A stretch of 64,000 nucleotides of DNA from Branchiostoma lanceolatum (lineage: Eukaryota; Chordata; Leptocardii; Amphioxiformes; Branchiostomatidae). The stretch lies in NCBI RefSeq assembly GCF_035083965.1, contig NC_089731.1, forward strand, positions 7,601,501-7,665,500. Reading direction: 5' to 3'. Each line of letters opens with the position of its first letter. Position 1 is the first letter of the stretch. The notes beneath the pieces were generated by a model, which ran no database searches, had not been told where the DNA came from, and worked only from the letters and a program-made list of their open reading frames with translations. Of the stretch, positions 11,501 through 22,400 are shown in pieces. The translations under genes and the position numbers were made by a program.

Positions 11501-14500
11501 ATTTTGGGACAGCCCACTTCTTGCATGAGGAGTATGGGCGAAACATCCTGAATTTGCTCTTAAAGCAAATGACGGCCAGTCTAGTTTTACTGTTGCTTCA
11601 TCTTTGCTAGTTAAGGAATTTCAATTGGATCCTTGTAACCCATTACTAACTTATCAGCTCCAAAACTAACTCCATAACTAACTAACCACTAACTAGCTAA
11701 CTTATTAACTCACTAACCTTGTTCCTGAAGTTGTTTTGCCTTCTCCGCTGCCCAGGAGCAGAGCGTCCTCATGGCCCAGTGGTTCATCTGAATGGTCTTC
11801 TTGGCCGGGTACTCCATAACTAACTCCATAACTAACTAACCACTAACTAGCTAACTTATTAACTCACTAACCTTGTTCCTGAAGTTGTTTTGCCTTCTCC
11901 GCTGCCCAGGAGCAGAGCGTCCTCATGGCCCAGTGGTTCATCTGAATGGTCTTCTTAGCCGGGTACTAACTCCATAACTAACTAACCACTAACTAGCTAA
12001 CTTATCAACTCACTAACCTTGTTCCTGAAGTTGTTTTGCCTTCTCTGCTGCCCAGGAGCAGAGCGTCCTCATGGCCCAGTGGTTCATCTGAATGGTCTTC
12101 TTGGCCGGGTACTAACTCCATAACTAACTAACCACTAACTAGCTAACTTATCAACTCACTAACCTTGTTCCTGAAGTTGTTTTGCCTTCTCTGCTGCCCA
12201 GGAGCAGAGCGTCCTCATGGCCCAGTGGTTCATCTGAATGGTCTTCTTGGCCGGGTATGGGTTGGTGAGTCTCTGGTTGGGGACGTGGTGGTAGCTTCCC
12301 GCGGAGACGTCCGTCGTGATGACCATGGGCTGGTGTCGCACCAGCTGCGGGTACAGCGGATGCTGGAGGATCGCGGGAGACCCGACCTCCGGAACATCCA
12401 CTACATCATCGTCTTCATCATCTTCGATATACGCGGGAGAGTTCATCGCCTGTGGTGTATCTGTATAAACATGTAGTAGTAAAATCATTCTTTATTCAGA
12501 GATAAGAAGAAACTTACATGCAGCCCAGGTCATGTTGGTCATATCTGACCTAACATGCAGGGGGACATTTACAGACCAACACAGGACGTTACATAAATGA
12601 TATTGCACAGCGTTGTATGCTATTGCAATCTCAATATCATATGGTTATCATCTGTACTGTACAATGGAACTGCTTTGTACGGTAAAACATAGACATCTTG
12701 AAAATTCATCTTGATCACATTTCATTACTGTTGTCTTTTTTGCAAATTCTTGATTTTGAAACTTTTCTCAAATTTTTCTGCTACATCATGGTCGGCTGTG
12801 TGTGACAGGTGCTTTACCTTCCTCTAGACTGTCGGAGGTTCCTTCCTCTTCAGCAGTATGTGCCGTGTGGTGTCCCATCCCTCCACTGTTCACGCTCAGC
12901 CGAGGCTGCACTGAGGAAGACTGGGACGACTGGCTACTCACAGACTCCTGAGACATCACTCGGTATGACCTGATTAACAAGCAACCAATCATGTTTAGCT
13001 ATGGTACATGATTGACATCCAAGCAGATGTGGGAGGGAGAAATCTGTAACATTCTCTAACTAGTCTAGTTTTCTGGAGAAAGGACTGTGTCAAGAAAATG
13101 AGAACAATTTTTTTAAATTTACCAAAATGAATTTCTTGCCAAATTGAAGTACATAATAGAGCATTCTCAAGTTGGGCAGTTTTCAAAATACCATTGAATT
13201 GTACATGTATGGGGGACACTAGCCCATGGTGAAACTAAGAAAACAGGGAAAGGTATGGTTAAGAAATAACATATCAAAGGAAGTTGGTAGAAAAAAAAGA
13301 AAGAGAACATTTGCATGAAATATCGATTTGGAGAAAAATTACCTCCCTCCTCTTTCCTTAAAGTTTAGATATAACAAACTAAAGACAACCACCTCTGCTG
13401 CGAGTGTGGAGTGTGCATGTGGTCTCCTGTCATCACTCCGCTAAGTTCCGAGGGCTCCTGCTTCACGTACAGCCCCCCTCCCCACTTCAGGGGGTCAGGC
13501 GAGGACACAGCTTTCCACTGGAGCGCACTGCTGGCCGACAGCCTTCTCTGTACCGGGCTGGGAGATGGGGGAGACTGCGTGTGGTGTGGAACCACTCCTA
13601 CATGGGTTTGGGCAGACTCACTATGTCTATGACTCTCCTGCATCATAGTCTGTCTGTTGGCCACACTAGAAGCTTGCTGAACTTGACTTGTGGTGTGATC
13701 TTCAGCTGACAGCATCACTCCAGGGTGGGAGAAACTCGCGTCGCTTCCAGCCAGACTATTGGTAGCGTTCAGGGAAGAGGGTCTGGAGGGGCTTTTCTGT
13801 ATGCTGGTTGCCGAATGGTGGTGGATGGTGATGGTCTGTTCTCTCTCGTGTGCGTCGGGAATTTTTGCTTCGCTCTGGGCTGTAGCGGGCTGGCTTGGCA
13901 CAACGTCTCCATAGCTGTGTCCGTGATGCTGTGTGATACCTGGAGAACAAAGAAAGGAAAGAAGTCAGTACATGTAGAAGTCAAAGATATGTATGATTTC
14001 AAACTCTAATCCTTAATTGTGTTGCTCCTTAGCTTTGATATTACAAAGAGATCCTTGTCCAAATTTCTCCACAGTCCACAATAAACTGGCCATATGCAAG
14101 CTAGTCAAGTTTGCTAGTCAAGCTACTTAAGTTTGCGGTGGAAACAATACTGTAGCACAAGAGCACACATTCGCAGTGTCAATATTTTGCAGTGGAGACG
14201 TGCAGCAAATATCACGAGAATAAAACCACGATAAATATTTCAAGATTTACAGTAGTTGATAAAACAAAGTGCTGGAACAATGACCTTGACTGAGCTCAAG
14301 GATGTTGACATATTTGGCAGATTTACAGTATCTAATATTTAAAAGAATATTAACAAAGTGTTGGAACAATGACCTTGACTGAGGATGATGACATATTTGG
14401 TAGATGAACAGTATCTAGTATTTGACAGAATAAAAGATTAATAAATATGTTTACTGTATTACTAAGTACATGCCCGAAGGCTAATTATACATTTAGTATA

Positions 14501-16314
14501 ATGGTACAGATAAAGAGCTATTGAGGACTAGTTTCTACTACTTAAGTGAAGTAATAACAATAAAACTAATTAAAGAAAGTGTTGTATTTGTAACAATGAC
14601 CTTGACTAAGGACTAGTTTCTACTACTTACCAATAAAAGTAATGAAACAAAGTGTTTTTTTGTAACTGCAACATACCTTGACTGAGGATGTTGACATATT
14701 TGGCCGATGTACAGTTGAAGTGGTGGCGCAGCACCTGCACCATCAGGTCGTAGTCGATGCAGAAGCTGCAGTCTCCGCAGCGGTACTCCTTCTTCACATG
14801 CTGCAGGATGGAGAACGCCTGCAGCTCCTGAATAAACAAACAAATGAACAAACAATCAAACAAACTTTGCATCTAGTCTATAGCACATTTACGGTTCCGA
14901 CTACGCATGTGCAGTGTCAAAGGTGAAGGCCCTTGGCTTGTAAACAGTGCTCGTCTCGACATTATATAGATTTGCATAACAACGCCAAGATGGGTTTTGT
15001 TTACGTCCCAGGGGCCTTTACGTATGTGTACATTTGACACCGCACATGCGTAGTTGGAACCATGAATGGGCTTATAAGACAGGACACATCGTACCGGTCT
15101 GGATGTGGTCTTGAATACAGTTCTAAACAGGAACTATGCGACTACAGCGTCTTTTCTGAAGATGTGGCGTGAGTGTGGACGGTTGACTTGAGGTTGTCCA
15201 CTATAGCTACTATTTGCCAATCAAAAAAACGTCTGTTTGGGCTTATCTAATCTCATCTCATCCCAATTTCATTTCACAGTGATCCATTTAGTTTCATTCC
15301 AATTCTTATTTTATTTCCTTACATGTTTCATGATACATGTAATTCCATACAATTTCCCTTCATTTCTTTTTCATTTATCTATTCATTCATTCATCCACTG
15401 GCTCACTCACTCACTTTCTCATTCATTCATTCAAGTAAGATTAGTAATAAGCTGTTTGACAGGTGGTATGATAACTAACTTAAGGATGGTAGACTATGAT
15501 AATTGCTATAGTAAAACCTTATCTTTAAGTTTACAACATAGCAAGAAAATACAAGTTGCCCAATTTGTTACTATTAGCCAGTTTCTGGTTGGAGGTTGGC
15601 TGTGAGGTCAAAGGTGAAGGATCCTAGCTTGTATATAAAAAAATTACAATGTCTTTGGTTTTGCATTCACACTCACAGCCTTGTAATAAAAGTTGTCAAT
15701 TTCACGACTATTCCAGTCAGAAGCTCTGGAGAAGGTGTCTGACAGACACCGAAACGTCAGCAGGTGAGATTACCTGGTTGTGGAATCTCCTATATCCTAT
15801 TGTCGTGCAATTAAGTTCTTCTATATCCTATTGCAGATAATGCTTGAGAATGGTCCATACAAGGAATGTAGACACATGCTAGATTATAGGCATTCTCTTC
15901 TGTTTAAAAAAAAATCTCATGTATGTTAGTATAATTATGATATCTCAACGAATAACGATATAACGTTAATGAAAGAAAATATCGTACTATCTATACTGGC
16001 ACTTTCATATTTATATATCAAACAGATAATCTACAACCTTTAAGTAGGATTGTAAGCTTTCTCTTCAATTTGTCAAACGTCAAAATTAAGTGCGCATGCA
16101 TTATACAGACTGCTATCTACATTTTGAATAGCATAACGTTTAAGTTATGAATCTATGTTGATAGAAGTAACGTAATGTAGAAGGGGGAGGGGCACATAAT
16201 CAAACAACGTGCTATCAAAATGTATCTCCTTTGCACGGTTAAAGGCATATCATATTTGTGTATAGAGTCATAAACAAATCCTTAACGTCCCCTGCATGTT
16301 GAATCACTCACCAT
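8581..16314 (-). CDS. Crypton-derived DUF3504 protein (KIAA1958/QRICH1-like)
   Basis: Exons are 16314-16312, 14827-14677, 13939-13393, 12969-12818, 12460-12164, 9972-9824 and 9237-8581. They join in phases 0,1,2,1,1,0 to exactly 651 codons plus stop. The N-terminus has a likely zinc finger (C18, C21, C24, H36/H37, C40). The middle is low-complexity and Ser/Gln/His-rich with a sumoylation-like VKQEP and an acidic patch. Residues about 385-600 are a DUF3504 domain: ELNYWLCQFVVETRRKDG, PPKTIYHIMQ, YFWNSKVFD, AVFYYNCKLLGLRS..DHRSL and YVGHLPVSSGPFYRRPLKD. DUF3504 descends from Crypton tyrosine recombinases and occurs in ZMYM and QRICH1 proteins, which are nuclear regulators; the role here is inferred. 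The first exon may be only the ATG before GTGAGT. An unspliced start at 14872 is the alternative. Confidence 0.85.
9614..9802. mobile_element. TA-flanked MITE (CTGTAA.TGCAGAAA ends)
   Basis: The left end CTGTAACTGCAGAAA and right end TTTCTGCATTTACAG are inverted, with TA on each side, which is mariner-like. The core carries TTTTAAGTTCGCG, as does the copy at 37291-37468. It ends 21 bp from the donor of the DUF3504 exon at 9824. Confidence 0.65.
10188..11542. mobile_element. Composite element with about 120-bp tandem array and TTC tract
   Basis: ATGTTTCGCC at 10188 is inverted as GGCGAAACAT near 11533-11542. Inside are a (TTC)n tract (10207-10275), a unique segment and about six diverged units of roughly 120 bp (10790-11480). 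Each unit holds TTATGCTAATGAGGACCTCATTTGC and GCTGCGGATGTCATC. It lies in the intron before the DUF3504 exons. A related array in opposite orientation is at 19840-20870. Confidence 0.6.
11664..12258 (-). repeat. Fourfold tandem duplication of an exon's donor half
   Basis: The last 94 or so bases of the exon ending at 12164, its donor (AAG|GTTAGT) and about 50 bases of intron recur as units. Donor-equivalent positions are 12164, 12018, 11872 and 11718, so spacings are 146, 146 and 154 bp. Copies are nearly identical, so the expansion is recent. Only the 12164 copy has the upstream part of the exon and an acceptor. The other three offer only extra donors. Confidence 0.9.
14275..14612 (-). repeat. 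Decayed copies of the zinc-finger exon's donor end
   Basis: Near 14280-14335, 14365-14420 and 14592-14612 the words CCTTGACTGAG and GATGTTGACATATTTGGC recur. They match the donor end of the exon that closes at 14677 (ACATACCTTGACTGAGGATG). The copies are degenerate and have lost the donor dinucleotide context (CAATGACCTTG instead of CAACATACCTTG). Confidence 0.75.
14893..15061. mobile_element. MITE with 29-bp inverted ends
   Basis: GGTTCCGACTACGCATGTGC at the left pairs with GCACATGCGTAGTTGGAACC at the right, continuing inward through GTGTCAAA/TTTGACAC. The core is noncoding. It lies in intron 1 of the Crypton-derived gene. Confidence 0.65.
15062..16311. other. Intron 1 of the Crypton-derived gene
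   Basis: No exon is seen. It contains (CATT)n-type low complexity near 15370-15435 and a retroelement-like word GAGAAGGTGTCTGACAGACA followed by CCGAAACGTCAGC at 15735-15765. Confidence 0.4.
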
Positions 16315-17164
16315 TGTGTGTATCGAAAGGCGATGCACTTGATCTCTCGAAGCGGATCGCTTGAAAAGATCTTCACCGACCGACCAGCTCAGAGACACCG
16401 TAGGCTACTCTAGTGGTGTCTAACAGCCCGAAACCTCCGGCCAAATCCTTTCCTCCTTCACGACCTTCTGACCACCTCAGCGTTGCAGGAAGACCTAGCC
16501 TTCAAAATCAAGCTTGTGGTGCAGAAATTAGACTTGCAGAGATCGTGAATGTCATGCAAATCTGATCAACACAAATCATAAACACACACCATTGATTGGA
16601 ATGTTCGATTGAGGTTAGGAGGGGGTTTCTCTATAATCACATCTTACTTTAATAATCAAGATGTGAATAAATCGGAAAAATAGAGGGCACAAAATTAGAT
16701 AGGGTTTTGCTTGTATTTTCAGTGATATCATAACAAATTGAGCAAAACTTTAAACGTTATTTCCGGAAACCACCCCTATACATAAAATGAACTTTTCTGT
16801 GACCTTTATTCTAAGCTCGTCGCTAGATTTCTAGACAACTTAGAGACGGTTTCACAAAAACATTTATGGTTTTAATGGTAACAATTTTCAACGTTTGTTA
16901 ACTGTGATTTTTAAGGTCATGTGGATTCAAATCTATCAATCATGGAAGTACAATGAACGGCTCATGTGCGTTTTGATGCCGTGCTTGCCTGATTTTTCGT
17001 CTTTGCAGTTGCTGTTCCTCCAATGAATTCCGCTAGGCGCCTCTAGTTCCAAGCAGATGCGCAGGTACTTCAACTTATTACAACGTCCTGTCCTCATTTG
17101 CGATCGCATCTACTGGTACATAGCTACACTGTACAGTTCTATTAGTTCTGATCCATCTATCTAA

Positions 17165-17280
17165 TACAAGATGGTGTGGTAGTATGGGATGACAATGGGA
17201 TTTTACAATCATTGGAGGAGTTTCTAACTTCTAGACATTCTTTAACATATTTTCTATGTATACCATGCAGGGGTTGTCAC
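17165..17280 (-). mobile_element. Non-LTR retrotransposon 3' fragment
   Basis: This stretch is the reverse complement of 28870-28985 (GGAGGAGTTTCTTACGTC-type sequence, TGACAACCCATGCATGGTAT and CCCATTGTCATCCCATACTA). It is a second, shorter copy of the same LINE tail. The region from 16560 to 19440 otherwise shows no gene. Confidence 0.65.
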
Positions 17281-18827
17281 AGATTAGATCACGCGATCGT
17301 CGACATTTTCCTTGACCTTTCAAAGGGCTTAACCCTAAAGCTAGATATCATAATAGCCCATTCATCGCTTCTTGCCTCACGCTGGTCAAGGTATGCGGAA
17401 ACAGAGTCAAACAAACAAGCAAGCAAATAAACAAACAAACGAAAGACAGACCGAGAAACACCATAAATTATATATCTGAAACCCCGTCACACGGGGATAC
17501 TACAATAATCAGCTTCAGGTGACAATATTGTTTTGAACAAGTCTTTATTCCTTCATCATTCACATGGGAAAAAAACAAGTAGGATTACATTATGCTTAAA
17601 AAAAGTCGAGATGTCGCAAAAAGAAGAGCCGTTGAATAAACTTACGTAACTTGCGACATATTTTCGGTCACAAAGTAATATGATGAAGTAATAACAGTAT
17701 TCAAATTAGAGTTATATAACAATGGTCTGCTACTATTGTAGAGATGAAAGTAATGCTGTGGGCTAATAGAGATGCTCGATCTGATTGAAAATCTCTTTCC
17801 ATATGAAAGAGCTGCATTGTGCTGTTTTCTACTATATGTATAATAATGAGTCTCGCAAAAACTCAAAGTTTCTATAGCCCCATGTCTCATTCTAAAAGGG
17901 TGTGGTTGACACGTATTGTCTAAATCTTCAGTGTTCAGTGTAGTTCTTAAAACTTTGTGTACAGGAAACGAGCACAATTCTTACATAATTTGGAACCTTA
18001 AGGCTTGTGCCAGCGTATAATACATGCGCAATCGGACATTTTAAGAAGTACAAATAACTACAAATGCCGAGTCCAAGATACTACGCTACATCTGTGTCTA
18101 GCATGCTCTGTCTCTGTAGGAAACTTCGTCGGCCTTCAAACGTATCACACTTATTTGCAAATACGGTTCAACTCAGCCAATCCAACCTTTTGTTCTCGTT
18201 CAATCGGCTATTAAATTGCAGAAATTGTTGAATATGGGAAACTATAGTTGGGCATATATCTTAGTGTACAATTTCTCCAAATGAACAACAATACCGCGAT
18301 ATAAAAAAAGATATATACAATATAAATGCAGGTATGCATGGTGCTTTCTTCATTGTTGACTGATTTTACATCTGCATTAAAACAACATTTTGTTGTCAAT
18401 GTCCTCAATTTGAAGCCTAAAAACGTTACACTTGTATATAACAGTTTCTACCCAGCTTTTCCCATCTGAAGATTCAACAAAGTTACTAAAATCATTCAAT
18501 CAACTGATGCAAAACGTATTTTCTTCTTCAACAGAAAAAAGTATTTGGAAAAAAGTCTTATCGCTCTACTATTATACATATAGTTGTACATTCTTAAATT
18601 GGTTTCTCGCATATGTAGGGGTAGCGAGTGCCGCATCGGACGTCGTTCCACTGTCCCACGTATCTCTTTTTTCCAACAAATCCCCCGTTTATGCCGGTCT
18701 GTTAAAACATGACATCACAAATATTTTACATTCAGATGACTATGTTTTCCGCAATGGAATTCTCTTATATTTCCACAATCAAACGAAAAAACAAAAACAA
18801 CAGCGTCTTTTTGAAGACTGTACATGT

Positions 18828-19033
18828 AGCCCCCCTCTCACTGGACCCGTGGCACGCTGGCGGCGGCGTCGCTGCGTCCTAAACTGGATTGTGTTACCCT
18901 TAACTTTATAATCGGAAAATCATTCAAAACGTACAAGTATGACCAAAAAGGCAACGAAACACACAAAGCTTTGTCAATTCGATCGGCCGCAGCGACGCCG
19001 CCAGCATGCCGCGGGTCCAGTGAGAGGGGGGCT
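18828..19033. mobile_element. GC-rich MITE with about 50-bp inverted ends
   Basis: AGCCCCCCTCTCACTGGACC at the left is inverted as GGTCCAGTGAGAGGGGGGCT at the right. Both arms continue through GGCGGCGTCGCTGCG. ATGT lies outside both ends and may be a 4-bp target duplication. No coding capacity. Confidence 0.7.
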
Positions 19034-19447
19034 ATGTAACTATGCTGTCCGCCCTGAGTGGAAAATACTTGCACGGGAGAATCTATGATAAGTATAAGTA
19101 ACAGTGGTAAATATACTGATTGTATCGATGTCCCTAATCCTTCATTTTACCAGTGTATGTGTTTGATGCTACTAGTCGTTTCAAACCTTAGAAGAGAAAT
19201 ATGCTAATCTGAAGTTATCATTTCGTCCATTTTGCTGTGCTCAGAAAAGTAGATTTAGAATTACTGTCTCCAATAAACCCTCATCTTGATTTTACAATGA
19301 GGATTTCTTCCCTCTTGTGTTATCCTCGATAGTGAAGATAGAGAGCTCAAGATAGTAAGTAGATATTGATAAAGAAGAATGGAAACACAGTGACTGTTCC
19401 ACTAAACTTTAGGCTACCTTACTCGGAAAGAAGGAAGTAGCACACAC

Positions 19448-22400
19448 CTTGGTGTACACGCTGACACACTTCTCTCCATGACCAAGCGACCAAAACATGC
19501 TGGCACTAGGCTCACCCGGAGCCCAGTTGGTGTAGTCAGCACGTGACCCATCTGTCCACTTCCACTGTCCAGATTCTTTACTTAGACCGAGCCATATGGA
19601 CGGAACCCACCTTGTATCATGTACTGCAATAAAAGAAAAACAGACCGATAAATTACTATGATATCTTCCACCGCAGTCGACACTTATGGGGAGTTATGGG
19701 GAGTCTTTAGCTTTGGTGATCTTTCCCAATATTGTACATGGCTCATTTTTCACGTCATACTTGATGTTGGCAATTCAAGGATAGAACTAGAATGGCAACA
19801 TTTTCAGGAAAATGCAGGATATTCCCCTCCCATTACCTACACCTCAAATATGACATCCTTAGCATTGACTGTAAGGGTATTATGAAGTTTCTGCATAAAT
19901 TATGCAAACGAGGTCTGCATTAGCATAATTTATGGTCAGGTGTATTCACCTTTCCTAAAGGTACCTACAACTCAAATATGACATCCGTAGCTTTTACGGT
20001 AAGAAAATTCAAGTTTATGCATAAATTATGCAAACGAGGCCCTCATTAACATAATTCATGGCCAGATTTTCTGAACTTTCCTAATGGTAACTACATCTCA
20101 GATATGACATCCGTAGCTTTTACGGTAAGGGAAATACAAGTTTCTGCATAAATTATGCAAATGAGGTCCGCATTAGCATAATTCATGGCCAGGTATATCC
20201 ACCTTTCCTAAAGGTACCTACATCTCAAAGATGACATCTGCAGCTTTTACGGTAAGGGAAATACAAGTTAATGCATAAATTATGCAAATGAGGTCCTCAT
20301 TAGCATAATTCATGTCCAGGTATATCCACCTTTCATAAAGGTAGCTACATCTTAAAGATGACATCCGCAGCTTTTACGGTAAGGGAAATACAAGTTTATG
20401 CATAAATTATGCAAATGAGGTCCTCATTTGCATAATTCATGGTCAGGTGTGTTCACCTTTCCTAAAGGTACCTACATACTAAATATGACATCTGCAGCTT
20501 TTACGGTAAGGGAAATACAAGTTTATGCATAAATTATGCAAATGAGGTCCTCATTAGCATAATTCATGTCCAGGTGTGTTCACCTTTCCTAAGGGTACCT
20601 ACATCTCAAAGATGACATCTGCAGCTTTTACGGTAAGGGAAATACAAGTTTATGCATAAATTATGCAAATTAGGTCCTCATTAGCATAATTCATTGTCAG
20701 GTGTATTCACCTTTCCTATAGGTACCTACATCTCAAATATAACATCCGTACCATGTAACATAAGGTACATATAACTTTCTGCAATACCATTAGTAGAGCT
20801 ACCACCGCACATCTACTTGGTTTTTGGCAGAAGAAGAAGAAGAAGAAAGAAGAAGAAGAAGAAGAACAGGCAAGCAAAAACAGTATATCCCCCTTCCCAC
20901 TGGAAGGGGAATATAACTACTAGGTCTAATTGAGGACAGTATGCATGGTTAAAAAACGACTTGGCACTTATCACAACGAGTCATTTTCTTAACATGCAGG
21001 GCCACGTGTCGTCCTTTCAAGGGCGAGGAATGCTTAAGGCTGACTATTTCTACAGAAGGATGTTTCTCACTTTTACAATGTGAACAACTCTTTGGTCCCG
21101 CCTTAGATTATTTTGTCCTTAACGTTTACCCAACCACTAGGAATCTAAATTGGCCACTTGTAGACTTTTTTCCATTCCCATTTCATTCCATTTTATAATG
21201 ATCGAAATGTCCAAGCACCCGTTGAGAATCAACATGTTATGTAATATCATTTTTACTTACCAGTTTATGTTCTGTGTTGTATGTAAAGATGCTATGATTC
21301 TTATTTTATGCACCTATTTGTCACAGATAGTTAGTTTTTGTATACAATATTGTATCACTTCTAGGATGTTACTTCCAAGTATTGCTCCAACTTTAGTATG
21401 ATGTTATGATTTTAACTTAATTTTGTTCTTGGTTGTAAAAATTGGTGGAGGTGAATAAAATGGTGAAAAAAATTGATCGAAAGGAATGCCTATAATTCTA
21501 TTTTATAATCATCATTTACGCATACATTGTAACGATAGTGATGAGAGAAATCGAAAAAGAATTGATAAATGTTTCATATGTGAATTCAGGATTACGATGC
21601 GAAGTCTTCACCATTCATATGTACGAAAAAACTGCCAGTACATATATATCATCTGTATGATCCGGTTTTAGTATACAAACACCGTGAGACCGGATGTCTA
21701 ATGCATGCAGTCACGCATAACATCACGTACACATGTACAGCAAGCGTGCTGTTGAAGGACCTACCTTGTACAGTGTAACATGAGCAGAGAGTGGATAGTG
21801 AGTGAGTGAAAATAGAATAAAGCTTACAGTATATCTCAGTAGGCAGTGAGTGTCTCTGAGTTATACTTCCTCTGGGAAGTTACTAGAGATATTACAGGTA
21901 CTACATCACCCACCATTCGAGACGAGACTTGCAATGAAGTTGTTCTCGCCTCCGTCGTTGATAGAGGTAAGCATTGCGCCGTGTTGTTTACATCGTGAGT
22001 TCGCTGTAGACCAACCGACTTTGTCTGTCATGCTCTTGTAGCAGTGGTTGTTGTATTTGCTCCACCCACGCTGGCATCGTAGGGCTGTAGCAAACGATAA
22101 TGGTGAGAACTAGTGCATGGTTAGAGATGTGTTTCTTGCACAAACTAAAATCAGTCAGTAACGCATAGCCTCTACCAGGCTCCACAGGTCGCTGGAAAAA
22201 TAGTAGAAATTGATGACCTAGGTCGCAAACTGGTCGGCTAACTGCTCTGGCTTGTAATCTGCGGCCTATTTGTACTATTTTTCCAGCGACCTGTAGAGGT
22301 AGAGGCTATCACAAAGACAATTGTCTACCTTTATCTTATCAAGCTTACTAGTACTGTTCTCTGGGTATGTAGTCAAATTCATCTTGCTGACAGTTCTGTC

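Noticed and set aside
13404-14009. Plus-strand ORFs of 94-101 aa
   Set aside because: They are shadows of the minus-strand exon 13939-13393 of the Crypton-derived gene.
15715-15770. Hammerhead ribozyme in GTCTGACAGACACCGAAACG
   Set aside because: The core reads CTGACAG instead of CTGATGA, and no stem III is clear. It is probably a retroelement word.
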